From contig NC_062226.1 of assembly GCF_902686445.1 (NCBI RefSeq), positions 13,178,001 to 13,242,000 on the forward strand: a DNA stretch of 64,000 nucleotides, read 5' to 3'. Source of the stretch: Sciurus carolinensis (Eukaryota; Chordata; Mammalia; Rodentia; Sciuridae). A program made the translations under genes and the position numbers. Numbering within the stretch: position 1 is the stretch's first letter; every line of letters starts with the position of its first letter. Shown one piece after another: positions 32,030-42,019 of this stretch. The notes beneath the pieces are model-generated. The model was not told the DNA's origin and ran no database searches. It saw only the letters and a list, made by a program, of their open reading frames with translations.

Positions 32030-32460
32030 ACAGTTGGAGCAAGTGCTAAAACAATCTAAGCAAAGCTGTGAATCCTTATCACTGCCCTGAATGGAGTTTT
32101 ATATAAGTTTTATGTGACGGGAAACTTCATAAGGAAATAAGGACCTGAGAAAGAGCCGAACTGGGCGTGTTTATGCGAGGTTTGATGGGAGGGGAGGTCC
32201 TGAAGGATGTGATGGAGTGAAGGGCTAAGCAGGATAAGCTGGCGGCACTTAGCCCGGCCTGTCCATCAGGTTCCTCTTGGTGTCCCTTCCCCTCCTGAGA
32301 GGTGAGAACTTCTTTCCTCCAAGGACAGGGTTTTGTGAACTACTTCTGGAGAAGGTCAGAAAGTCCTCCAGCTCATGCTATTCCTAAATTCCTCTGGCTT
32401 AAAATAATCATGGGCCACATCTGGGGGTAGCATGTCCCGAACCCTGTCAGTATGACACGT
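32030..32460. mobile_element. Unclassified, possibly LTR-derived sequence
   Basis: Contains aaggaaataaggacctgaga and ctcatgctattcctaaattc words that resemble an old LTR, but no termini or duplication can be set. Confidence 0.3.
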
Positions 32461-32461
32461 T

Positions 32462-32680
32462 TCATTTATCTGTTCACCTGCAGATGGTCACCCGAGCTGC
32501 TTCCACCGTTTGGCTGCCAACCACAGGTGTCTGGGCATCTGCAGTTTTCGAGCCAACGGTCTTGAGAATACACCTTGAGCTCTGGATCCCGTGGTCGTTC
32601 TGTTCGACTTTTTGAGGAACTTCCAAACTGGTTTCCTTGGCGGCTGTGCTAAGTATTCTCGATGCCTTCACTCAGAAAAC
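32462..32680 (-). mobile_element. L1 3' region, antisense
   Basis: catttatctgttcacctgca, ctgcttccaccgtttggctg and tttgaggaacttccaaactg followed by gtttccttggcggctgtgct are classic antisense L1 3' UTR phrases. Confidence 0.65.
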
Positions 32681-32699
32681 TGACAGCTGTCACCCAGCA

Positions 32700-32795
32700 G
32701 GCTGGCCCTGTCATCAGCTCTGCTTCGCAGGGGAGGACATTCCCTCAGCTAATAAGCATAGAGTCAAGATTCAAACTCACATGGATTGACCCATG
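32700..32795 (-). mobile_element. MIR fragment, antisense
   Basis: gcttcgcaggggaggacatt, ccctcagctaataagcatag, gattcaaactcacatgga. Confidence 0.5.
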
Positions 32796-33039
32796 AACCC
32801 GCGTCGCCTGGTTCCCGGCTCTCCATATCTGCAGACCAGTGATCTGAGGGGACAGGAATCAGGGCAGGAAAGTCAAGATGCTATCAGAGAAAGGCCAGGG
32901 AAGACACAGGAGGGGACACAGAGCCCCACAGCCCTGCAGGGCCCACCTCAACCCCCAGCCAGCCCCTGGCTCTGGCTCCTAAGAGGCAGAGCGGACATAC
33001 CTGTCTTTGCCTAGCACCCTCTAGTCTGGCCACAGACCC

Positions 33040-33400
33040 AGTTTTCTTTGCCCTTGGCCATGGTGATTGGTTCAGAGAAGGGCATGTGACCTAAGCCGGC
33101 CCAATGAGGCTTGGCCTTAGCTGGGACCATGCTGGGAACTAGTGAGAAGAAAGCAGCCTCTCCCTGGCATGTAGAGAGGGTGGGATTGAGCCAGCATCCA
33201 TCTTGGTCCCTCAGGGGGACCTGCAGGAGAAGTGAACAAGAAGGAGGAAGCAGATGAGGGAAGCAGATGGGGCAAGACTGAGCGCTGGTGGCAGCGTTGG
33301 AATCTCTGGATCCAGATGTACCTGAAGCCAGATCTGAGCCAATACCTCCTCCTCTTCCTGCTTTTGCTGAGGGTGACTTAGGGCGTTTGCCAGTTTGGAG
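33040..33400 (+). mobile_element. MLT1-like (ERVL-MaLR) LTR relic
   Basis: catggtgattggttcagaga, agggcatgtgacctaagccg, gcccaatgaggcttggcctt and ggatccagatgtacctgaag follow the order of an old MLT1-type LTR. The 3' end is decayed. Confidence 0.5.
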
Positions 33401-33954
33401 GTCTGGGAGCATCCAGCTTCCAGGCTGCCTGGCCTGTGCTCCTGCCATACCTTCTTTTCTGTGAGCTTGTCTGAGCAGGTCTCTGTTCATCTCAACCAAC
33501 CCCAGGGGAAGCCTTGTGCAGCCTACACAGAACTCAGGACATGAGACATTGAGGCTGGGACCCTCAGGGGAGACTGGTGGCATCCAGAGGGCCACCCAGA
33601 CCAGATCCCAGAGACATCCATTCCAGGAAAAAGCCCTGGAGCCTGTGATGCTGCAAGGCAGGTGAGCGAGACTGCGAACCCCAGCAGCTCAGTGCTCAGG
33701 AGACCCGGGGAGCAGATCAGACTTCCGCAGGGCAAGCAAGCCAGCATACGCACAGCCTCCCTGAAGAGCCAACCCTACTGAGGAGAACCAGCCATCTCGA
33801 TGGTCTAAGCATCTCTGGGAGGTGGAGAGTCTGGCAGACACAGCCACATGTCACACAGCCCACATGGTCTGAACCCCATCGGTAGATTAGTACTATCTTT
33901 GGGTCACATGATGTTCCTGAAGCACCTCATGTGAGACTGTCACTAAGGAGATGG
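33401..33954. other. Unassigned sequence
   Basis: No repeat or exon recognised. Confidence 0.35.
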
Positions 33955-33959
33955 TCCAT

Positions 33960-34374
33960 TGTTGTGGTTTAGATGTGAGGTGTCCAAAAGCTCATGTGTG
34001 AGGCAATGCAAGGAAAGTGAAATGATTGGCTTATGAGAGTCTTACCCAAATAGTGCATTAATCCTCTGACAGGGATTAAGGGTATGGTGACTCTAGGTAG
34101 GTGGAATGTGGCTGGAGGAGGTGGGTCCCTGGGGCATGCCCTAGGGGTGTATGTTTTGTTCTTGTTGAACGGAGCTCTCCCTCTGCTTTCTGAGCTGCTT
34201 TCCTCTGCCACACTCTTCTGCCGTGTTGTCCCATCTCACCTCAAGCCCTGAGGAATGGAACCAGCTGTCTATGAACTGAGACCTCTGAAACCATGAGCAC
34301 CAAATAAACTGTTTCTCCTCTAATTGTTCTTGTCAGGTCTTTTGGTCACAGCAGTCAAAAAACTGACTAAAGCA
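33960..34374 (+). mobile_element. 5' LTR of the MaLR-type provirus
   Basis: Begins TGTTGTGG, ends ACTAAAGCA; carries accaaataaactgtttctcc (AATAAA signal) at about 34299. By eye it differs from the 3' LTR at many positions, implying an old insertion. The next bases, gaagttggtacccagagtgg, are the characteristic start of MaLR internal sequence. Confidence 0.82.
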
Positions 34375-36242
34375 GAAGTTGGTACCCAGAGTGGGTTTGT
34401 TGCTGTGACCAACCTGACCAGTGGATTAGAAGCTTTGGGAGCTTCTTGGAATCTGAAAGAGGAATTTTGAAAAGATTAGATATGCAAGCTGGGAATCTTT
34501 AGAATGGTGTAAGTGGACCTTTATGGGCAATTCTGGTGGGAATTCAGAAGACCAGATTGCCAGTAAGACTGCAGACAGCAAAGAAAGTGTTCATGAGGTT
34601 TCAGAGGAGACGGAGGACTGGCAATTGGCCTAGAGGTCATTCATGTTACGTTCTGGCTGAGAAGTTGCCCACATTTTCCCCGTGTCCTGAGACTCTGTGA
34701 GGCTGAATTGAGAGGTTATAGACTTCTTAATCTGGCAGAAGAAATTTCTAGGCAGCATAGCATTCAAATAGTGGCATGGGTATTGCTGGTGACTTTTAGC
34801 CAAGTTTATTGTCAGGAGCAGAAAGCAGAGCAGAAAGAGTTGAAAAACTTACAGTTTGGCCAGAAAACTGCAAGTAAAACTGAGGCCAAGGAAAATGTGG
34901 TTGTTAAAGATATAACAGCCACTAAAGAAACTCTAAAGACTTTGCCAAAGATAATAGGAAAGATGGCTGGAGGGCATCTCAGGAATTGCAAGACCACACC
35001 CATCTCAGACTCAAGGGTATAAAAGTAAAAATTCCCTTGAGAAGAGACCAGTGGGGCACTCTGATAGCAGAGGGGCCTCGGCAGTTTGTACTCAGCCACC
35101 CGGTCATGCACAGGCTGCTGCAACCTTGGTCCCTGAAGGCCTGGTGACTCCTGAAGATGGTGCCAGACCTTGGCGATAACCACGTGGTGCTGGTTCTGCA
35201 GGAATGTAAGATGCTGGAGTTAGCGGGTCACAGAGCCTCTCACGGGTTTCAAGGGAAGGTCTGAGAGGTCAGCAAAGCGCAGCAGGGTTGGAGTCCCCAC
35301 GGCAGCGCCCCAGCAGGTGATGCGTGGAGAGGTGAGGAGGAACTTGAAGGCGCAGAGGAGACCCCTGAGATAAAGAAATGCCGTGCTGTGGAACATCTGC
35401 TGAGGAAAGCTGCAGGATTCAAGCAGAGACAAGCCAGGAGAGGGCTGCGACCAACAGGCCGTAGGGTTGGAGCCACACAGCCCTTTGGAGAGAACATCAT
35501 GGTGCCACGTACCCAGATGCCGGATGGAGCTACAGTGCTGGTTTGCCCAGCTTTGCTTTGGTCCCATCCCTTCTTTCTTTTTCTTTTTTTTTTTTTTATT
35601 ATTTACTTTGCCTTTATTGCTTTAAAATGTGTGTCTTTAATATATAAAACTACAGATAAAATAAGTCATGATTTTTCCCATACAATGTCTATTTATCTTG
35701 CAAAATAAAATTGATACACATACAATTCATTAACTGGATAACTATTAAATTCTTTTTGTGATTCTTTATAGAAAATAAAATCCTTCTATAACATACTTAC
35801 ACAACACATTGAGAACATACCCTTCATTACACTTTATACCTTATTTTTTCCTCTTGGAAATTTTTCTATATTTATGCATACATGTCTACTTTCTACCTAT
35901 TTTTAGCTATGTAGTTTTTTTTTCTTTCTTTTTTTATTGTAAACATATGGGATACACGTTGCTTCTCTGTTTGTACATGGACCATCCCCTCTTTCTCTCT
36001 ATGCCCTTTTCTTCCTTTCGAAATGGAAATGCTTATTCCCTTCCTTTATATATCAGATATCTGTAACTCGTTCTTGATTTTTATAGGAGTTCACACTGAG
36101 TTTGCCTTGAGTCTCAGAGAAGACTTTGGACTTGGACTTTTGAGCAATCCTCGGATTGTTGAGACCACAGGGATTCTTGGAAATGAACTGAATATATTTT
36201 GCTTTGTGAAATGGGCATGAGCTTTGGGGGCCAAGGGTGGAA
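34375..36242 (+). mobile_element. MaLR internal region
   Basis: Follows the order of MaLR internal sequences (gatggctggagggcatctca, ccgtgctgtggaacatctgc, and aaatggaaatgcttattccc late). A 104-codon open frame at 34708-35022 falls here and is best read as internal-sequence remnant, not a gene. A retroposed segment of about 403 bp interrupts it at 35579-35981. Confidence 0.65.
35579..35981 (-). mobile_element. Retroposed insert, probable L1 3' transduction
   Basis: On the minus strand the insert begins with tccatgtacaaacagagaag and continues to a gtttacaataaaaaaagaaa block, which I recognise as the end of squirrel L1. About 340 bases of different sequence follow, then a polyadenylation signal (aataaa, at about 35612-35617 reversed) and a long poly(A) tail seen as T at 35579-35598. 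The flanks ccatcccttctttct (35564-35578) and ccatcccctctttct (35982-35996) match at 14 of 15. This fits read-through of the L1 signal and co-mobilisation of 3' flanking DNA. Confidence 0.5.
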
Positions 36243-36270
36243 TGTTAGGGTTTCCATATGAGGTGTCCCC

Positions 36271-36935
36271 TGTTACGAGCCGCACTTAAGAATAGACCGA
36301 TCACCACTGAGAAGTTCAAATTTGAGAGTCTTTATTAAGCCGACCGGCTGACTGTCTCACACAATGCCCTCAAAATGGCTACTGGGAGAACAGACAGCCC
36401 TGACCACAGAGTTGTAGGGGTTCTTATACCAAAAATTACATTAGTCATAAGTGTCTGTTGCTATGATTCGAAATTACATATTAACATCATGAGATCATCA
36501 ACAGAGGGGGAAGTGGGTCATTTTTACCTAGGTACAAACTAAAGAATGGTTACTAACATCCACACAATCACTGTTCACATGGTACATTGTTTAGGAGCAA
36601 TAGGGATCGAAAGAGAGCAATGTTGTTTTTTTTTTTTTTTTTTTTTGTGGTACTGGGGACCGAACCCAGGGCCTTGTGCTTGCAAGGCAAGCACTCTACC
36701 AACTGAGCCATATCCCCAGCCCGCAATGTTTCTTTACATAGGAATTGTCATTCTGTATTGTTAAACATGTCACACTAAGTAACTGATGATGGGTATAGAG
36801 GCGGGGTGTTCCCATTGGAGAAGCTTATTTCCTACATAACATGGAGTCTCAGAGCAAAATGGAGTCTGTTTAGTCATTTCCCTTAGAGTCTGGCCTAGAA
36901 CATTCTCATGGAGCCAGATCTGTCAGCCCATCACA
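36271..36935 (-). mobile_element. Class-I-like solo LTR inserted in the MaLR 3' LTR
   Basis: 665 bp (567 without the ID SINE inside it), with termini tgttacgagc and cagcccatcaca (TG..CA). It is flanked by cccc at 36267-36270 and 36936-36939, a 4-bp duplication usual for gamma-type ERVs. An AATAAA signal appears on the minus strand (ctttattaag, about 36331-36340), which sets the orientation. I do not recognise the family. Confidence 0.7.
36625..36722 (-). mobile_element. ID SINE, antisense, inside the solo LTR
   Basis: T-rich tail at left, then gtggtactggggaccgaacc, gcaaggcaagcactctacca, actgagccatatccccagcc. Perfect 8-bp duplication gcaatgtt at 36617-36624 and 36723-36730. It is the youngest layer of the nest. 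Confidence 0.92.
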
Positions 36936-37152
36936 CCCCTAAAAGTTCATGTGTGAGACAACGTAAGAAGGTTTAGAGGTGCAATGGTTGGGTTAGGAAA
37001 GCCTTAACCTAATCAGTGCATCAATCCCCTGATAGGGATTAACTGAGTGGTGACTCTAGGCAGGTGGGGTGTGGCTGGAGGAGGCAGGTCAGTGGGGGCG
37101 GGACTGTGGGGCATAGATGGGTGTAGATTTTATCCCTGGTAAATGGAGTGTC

Positions 37153-37232
37153 ATCTTCCTCCTCTTCTCCTCCTCTTCTTATTCTCCTTCCTTCCTTCCC
37201 CTCCTCCTCCTCCTTCTCCTTCTTCTTTCTCC
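37153..37232 (+). repeat. Pyrimidine-rich (CTT/CCT)n tract
   Basis: Imperfect run of cttcctcctcttctcctcct-type units inside the MaLR 3' LTR; a polypurine-polypyrimidine stretch able in principle to form triplex DNA. Confidence 0.85.
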
Positions 37233-37406
37233 CACCCCTGAGGAATGGAGTCGGCTGTCTATGAACTGAAACCCTTGAAACTGTAAGCCCCCAAATAAAC
37301 TTTTCCTCCTAGTCACATCTTGGTCACATCAGCAAAAAAACTGACTAAAACAGCCATCTTGTCCCACCCTGTCTTCATCCCCTACCACCCTCTCCCATTT
37401 CGAAAG

Positions 37407-37459
37407 CATCTTTTCCCTTTCTTTTTTTTTTTTTTTTTTTTTCATCTTTTCCCTTTCTT
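37407..37459 (-). mobile_element. Poly(A)-only retroinsertion with perfect target duplication
   Basis: Two perfect 17-bp copies of catcttttccctttctt (37407-37423 and 37443-37459) flank a pure T run (the first copy ends in two Ts of a 21-base run, 37422-37442). No body sequence lies between. Read on the minus strand this is an A tail with flanking duplications, as if target-primed reverse transcription stopped within the tail. Confidence 0.6.
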
Positions 37460-37713
37460 AGTACAGGGTCCTGCTTCTCTTAAGCAACTAACTGGTTTGT
37501 CCACATTTGTAGACTTTGGGGTTGTGCAGTGGCTGTTTCCCTTTCTGCATCACCCGCCAGGAAGTTTAGAGTCACGCACGGCCCCCGCTGAGGGAAGCCA
37601 ACCCCTCATATCAAATGAACGTCACGTCGCAGATTCCAAAAGTTTAACAACTAAACAGAAACATCCTTAATGTTTTATGCCTTCAAAATCATATTCCTCT
37701 TGTTCTTCAGAAT
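37460..37713. other. Unassigned sequence
   Basis: Nothing recognised. Confidence 0.35.
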
Positions 37714-37727
37714 GAAAACTGTCTTTT

Positions 37728-37855
37728 TAAAAAAATATTTTAGATATTGATGGACTTTTATTTTATTCATTTATTTTTATATGGTGCTGAGAATCAAACC
37801 CAGTGCCTCACACATGCCAGGCAAGTGCTCCACCACTGAGCCACAACCCCAGCCC
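37728..37855 (-). mobile_element. ID SINE, squirrel type with A/T-rich tail, antisense
   Basis: gatggacttttattttattc, atatggtgctgagaatcaaa, ccaggcaagtgctccaccac, tgagccacaaccccagcccg. A perfect 14-bp duplication gaaaactgtctttt lies at 37714-37727 and 37856-37869. The long tail segment between the ID body and the A run is the form also seen at 60293-60436. Confidence 0.93.
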
Positions 37856-37901
37856 GAAAACTGTCTTTTGAGGGTGCATCTGAATCTTGTTTACAGTGAG
37901 C

Positions 37902-38303
37902 TGTGGTTTGGATATGATAGAGGGTGTCCCCCAAGTGTCCATAGATGGAAGTTTAACCCCCATGTGAGGCATTGAGAGGGCAGAAACTCAGTCTGACTAT
38001 GCTGTTTACAGGTGATCTTTGGAAAGCAGTTGGAATTAGATAAGGTCAGCAGAGTGGGGCTCCCGTGACTGAATCCTGGTAGTTTTATAAAAGAGGGAGG
38101 GAGAACAGACACACTCGTGCTTCCTGTCTCTCTCCATGTGATGTCCTGTGCCACCTCGAGACTTTGCCAACAAGAAAGCCATTGCCAGATGTGGTCCCTC
38201 AACTTTACACCTTCAGAACCAGTAACCAAAATAAACCTCTTAACTTTATAAAATTACCCAGACTTAGGTATTTCAATATAGTAATGAAAAACAGACTAAT
38301 ACA
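37902..38303 (+). mobile_element. MaLR-type solo LTR, second subfamily
   Basis: Starts tgtggtttggatatgataga, has aaccaaaataaacctcttaa (AATAAA signal) at about 38225, and ends aacagactaataca, the hallmark MaLR/MST-like 3' end. It differs in sequence from the family at 27632 and 33960. No clear 5-bp duplication, consistent with greater age. Confidence 0.72.
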
Positions 38304-39474
38304 CTGATCCCCATGTTTTCAAAATCACTTTTGAATTTGATGTGAATCACTTTTCAAATCTACATTAGGGTCTCCCACCCCTGTACATCCCAATGTGAGT
38401 TCCCAAAGGAGATGGTGAACGTATGTGTGTGTTTGTGTTTTGTGTCTTGTACATGTGTATAAAACAAACCTGCAGAACAGATGTAGTGAGAAGAATCATC
38501 ACCCCACCGTGCCTGGTGAGTGCTCCCCTCATTCCTTTATGCCTTGAGTAGAAAAGAAAAGTCATCTCAAAAATGTCCAGAGTCTGTGGTCTCATTTCCA
38601 CAACAGCAGATCCTTCTGGTGTGTTCTCTAGCATCTCTCCTGCCTCCTTCACACTCCTGTTCTTGTGTTTCCCTCCTCTTTTCCCTTACTTGTATTTCCT
38701 GGTTGTATGTTTTACATCCTTGGAAGCTGCCCAGGATCCTTCTCAGTGAGGCAGGGACAAGCCAAGGTGACCAATCCACAGCTGGGTTGCTGGTCTCTCT
38801 GGCCTGGGTCAGGTGGACTGAGGCCAGGACTGGGGACCTTGTCCTTCTAGCACCAGCCAGAAGGTGGCACTAGGGCAGCTCCCAAATGTCATGCCAGAGC
38901 CACCTGAAGTATTTGGTGGGACAGTGGCTGCAGAGGAGCCCTGAGGATTGTGGAGGGGAGGGCCTGGGACAGAAGAGAGCTGGGTACAGCAGCAACCTGC
39001 AGGCTGGAGTGATCCTCAGACTTTCTGAGCTAATGAATGTCAGATGAGCATTCTAGTCAACTGTGGACAGGAGAGTAGTGCCTGACGCCCAGGTGCTCAG
39101 GAACGGTGGAGCCCTCCCCCGCAGAGTTTTCTAGGAGGGGATCCTTTAAAGGACCAGGGCCCTGGCCCCGACCCAGGTCCACATTGCCGGCACTACATCT
39201 CTCCCCAGGCATTTGAGCCGCACTCTCCTAGGACACACTTAGGGACAGACACTGCCAGACAAGACCTGTTATTCTCTGATGTGGCCGCTTCTTTAGAGGT
39301 GAAATTCAGGGGCTGGGAAGAGACAGTAGGAATAACTACAGCTCGTGCCATTTCCCATGGCTGATTCTTCCCTGCCAGCACAGCAAGCCAGAGGGAGGGC
39401 TCCTTGCGGGAGCCTGAGCTGTATGCCATGAGCCTCGATGGAAAGAACCACAGACGGAACCTGGAAACCGGGGT
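38304..39474. other. Non-repeat sequence
   Basis: Apart from the CTCF-type motif at 38857 and a TG-rich patch at 38421-38445, nothing is recognised. Overlapping short frames on both strands do not suggest a gene. Confidence 0.4.
38857..38870 (+). promoter_or_regulatory. CTCF-type motif (13 of 14)
   Basis: CCAGAAGGTGGCAC matches CCASYAGRKGGCRS except at position 5, and the downstream TAG extends the usual match. It lies in non-repeat DNA 8.1 kb from the minus-oriented motif at 30714. Confidence 0.55.
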
Positions 39475-39720
39475 TGCGTCTGCTGATCTGGTGAAGGGCT
39501 GGACTTTGGTGTCAGGCAGATCCTGGACCAGGTTGGCCTCTGAATGCTGCTGCTGCTGACTCTCTGAACCTGGGCAAATCACTGAATCTCTCTGAGCCTC
39601 GGTTTCCTCATCTGTCTGACAGGGAGAGTGATGCCTACCTCACAGAACCGTTGTGCATGAGGATTCGGTGAAGTAACATGAATAAGGTGCTTGACGTGGC
39701 CCGTTCAGATGGAGATTGCC
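39475..39720 (+). mobile_element. MIR SINE, nearly full length
   Basis: gactttggtgtcaggcagat, aacctgggcaaatcactgaa, tctctctgagcctcggtttc, ctcatctgtctgacagggag, tgatgcctacctcacagaac, then gtaacatgaataaggtgctt. Among the best-preserved MIRs here. Confidence 0.88.
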
Positions 39721-39984
39721 TGTCACTAGTGCAATGGGTGGTGGAGTGACATCCCCGTGTCTCGTCCTGCAGAGCTTTGATTTCCTTCTTTGCACAGGGG
39801 GCCAAGGAGAACTCCCTCGTTGGGTTGTTGGAGGATCAAGGGGCCAGCATGCGTGTGGCTCTTGGACAGCAGCCAGGACCCAGAAGGCATCCTGTCACCT
39901 TGGGCTGGATCTGAATTCTGAGCATCTGGGGACAGAAGGATGTGCTCGTCCTCACCCCTCATTCAGCTTCCCCCCAAGTGGGTG
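39721..39984. other. Unassigned sequence
   Basis: Nothing recognised. Confidence 0.35.
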
Positions 39985-40085
39985 TCCTCGGTCTGCTTGA
40001 ATGCTTCCCACGGCGGTGGGCTCACCACCTCTGAGGAAGCCCTGCCCTGCCATCCCTGCTCAGCTCGGGCCGTGACAGTGCCCTT
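39985..40085 (+). mobile_element. CR1/L3-like LINE relic (weak)
   Basis: ctgcttgaatgcttcccacg, gtgggctcaccacctctgag, gaagccctgccctgcc follow the order of an ancient CR1-type 3' repeat; identification from memory. Confidence 0.35.
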
Positions 40086-40565
40086 CTTTATGTAGGGACA
40101 CAACTCATGAGCCAGTCAGGAGCTGAACAAATTCCGAACCTTCATCTCCCGGGGGCCAGCGCGAAGGCCTCACTTTGCTCGCTCGCCATGAGGAGCTACT
40201 GCTGAATGGATTAGCTCTCCAGCCTTTGCACAGTTAGGTTCTGGATCTGGTGAGCAGTCGCGGGAGGGGTGCTGCTGAAGTGTTCCTGCACGTGGGTGGG
40301 CGAGCAGCGGCTTCCATGACAGTGTCGCGACTCCCCTGGGAAGAGCCGTGTGAGTCTGATGCTGCCGGGGCGGTGCCATCCACGGGGAGCGACTTGCAGG
40401 GCACTGAAATCTGTCCTGCAAACACGTACTGAGTGCCTAGAATCAGGGGTCCCCAGGACTCAGGGGTTCCCAGAATCAGGACCCCATGTCAGTCCTAGAC
40501 ATTAGATACTACAGCAGCTCAGCATCTACTCTCTCTTCTTGGGGCAATAGTACCCCCGATTTTAG
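40086..40565. other. Unassigned sequence
   Basis: Nothing recognised. Confidence 0.35.
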
Positions 40566-40988
40566 GGGGACCCTGCCCCCAGCCCTTGGGTTTCATAAGT
40601 ATCGAGCTGCATCTCCCATCTCTGGGGTGGAGCACGAGATCATGGCTAAACCAGTCAGGGCTTTCCACGATTCCGTGGTGATGGTTGATTAAGGGATGGG
40701 CCCCTGACTTAGGTCAGACTAATCAGGATGACAAGCCTCAACCCCAGGACATTGGCTTGAGATCTGGAGGAAGAGTGCTGTCCTTTCCACTGGACTTGGT
40801 GGTCATGGGAGCTCCCCTGGGAGCTGGAAGATGGAGCCAACCAGGAGAAACAGACATGACCAGTGACCCTCGTGACATTGTTTTACGGTCTTGAATTCAT
40901 TTATGCCTGAAGCTTGATCTATCTCCATTTTGAGTCATTTTTGTGGTTTAAGCCAGTCTGGGTTCCTGTCATTTGCAACAGGAGGAGG
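40566..40988 (+). mobile_element. MLT1-like (ERVL-MaLR) LTR relic
   Basis: aagggatgggcccctgactt, ggtcagactaatcaggatga, gctggaagatggagccaacc, and the 3' block gtggtttaagccagtctggg with ttcctgtcatttgcaac. Same broad family as the relic at 33040; no target duplication visible. Confidence 0.6.
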
Positions 40989-41089
40989 CCACCTGGCTCA
41001 GGTACAACCTTCCTGGGAGCTGGCACCGGGCTGACCCAGGTCCTCAGTGTCTGCGGCCATGCCCCCACCTCCTGCCTACACCATGGCCC

Positions 41090-41580
41090 CAGCTCCGCCT
41101 CCCACACCCTCCTTCAGCCAGCCTCAGGTGTCTGGCTTCTCATCCAAGGTCAGCAATCCCTGGGTCCTTTCATGACAGTTTAGCTCCATCTGCTGCTCTT
41201 ATCTGCCCCAGAATCTGGAACAAGCTCCCTGCCACTCAGGGATACTTCCTGGGACAGTTCCCTAAGGTTTCTGCCCTCACCCTCTGAAGATGCTTCCTGT
41301 GTTGTGAGATGCCCCAAGTCCCTCTTCTAAAAGCCAGTGCACCACTTCAACTCCCACAAATAGCCCCTGATCCTCCCTTCTCTTCTGCTGCAGCTGCACT
41401 GGTCTTGGCCCCATGCCCTGCCCCCTGGTCTCCTGCACCAGCCTCCTCCTCATGGCGTCCTGGCCTCCAGTCTTGTCTCCAACCCATCCCATATACCAAC
41501 CCCAGCACAAGCTTCCTAAGTGCAAATGAAGTCATGCCGCTCCCTCCTCAAACCCACGAAGGCCCCCTTCAGCCAGCAGC
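41090..41580 (+). mobile_element. L2 LINE fragment, sense
   Basis: ggcgtcctggcctccagtct, tgtctccaacccatcccata and tgaagtcatgccgctccctc with ctcaaacccacgaaggcccc match the sense L2 3' region; the left half is poorly defined. Confidence 0.5.
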
Positions 41581-42019
41581 AGTTTCCAAAGTGGGTTCTG
41601 AGGAGCACAGTCCTGCAAGGAGCCCTGGGAAAGGGGAACTTGGTGTCTAAGAAATAGTGGAGCTGCCACACACCTAGCCCCCTCTGGACAGCTGTGGAGC
41701 ATTTAGCAAGCTGAGGACTCTGAGAAGTCCTGCAGCCAAGAAACCCACAGGACCAAGAAACCCACAGGATCAAGATTCTCAGTACTTAGGGTCTTATTTG
41801 GTCACAGATCATAACATCCAGTAGGTGCTCTGAGGACACGCGGGGCAACCCTGTTCCACAGACAAGCAGCGAACTCTCAGTGAGCCCGAAGGTGTGTTAT
41901 GGCTGCTGTGCACCTCCCTCCCCACTCTCTCTCAGGCTGTTGTCCTCTACCTCTCCTAAGCCGCCAACCCTAGGAACTTCTTTCTAGTCCTTGCACAGGG
42001 TTTCCTTTTTATTTTGTTT
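41581..42019. other. Unassigned sequence
   Basis: A direct 14-base echo caagaaacccacag occurs at 41737-41767. Nothing else recognised. Confidence 0.3.

Larger units (their letters stand above)
33960..37352 (+). mobile_element. MaLR-type provirus, nearly complete, with nested insertions
   Basis: Two LTRs of the same family as the solo LTR at 27632 flank about 1.87 kb of internal sequence, of which about 403 bp is a later insert. The flanks tccat (33955-33959) and gccat (37353-37357) form a 5-bp target duplication with one mismatch. MaLR elements are non-autonomous relatives of ERV-L mobilised in trans; internal sequences typically lack pol and env, and none is visible here. The 3' LTR is split by another LTR (36271-36935). 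Confidence 0.8.
36243..37352 (+). mobile_element. 3' LTR of the MaLR-type provirus, interrupted
   Basis: Left piece 36243-36270 (tgttagggtttccatatgag, gtgtcccc) and right piece 36940-37352 (taaaagttcatgtgtgagac to actaaaaca) join into one LTR of the same family as 33960-34374. It has expanded a pyrimidine-rich (CTT/CCT) tract at 37153-37232 not present in the 5' copy. AATAAA lies at about 37293. Confidence 0.82.

Noticed and set aside
34708..35022. A 104-codon open frame with a hydrophobic N-terminal stretch
   Set aside because: It lies wholly in MaLR internal sequence; frames of this kind are proviral remnants with no sign of host use.
35581..35597. T run read as a simple homopolymer
   Set aside because: Flanking 15-bp duplications and an upstream AATAAA on the minus strand show it is a poly(A) tail of a retroposed insert.
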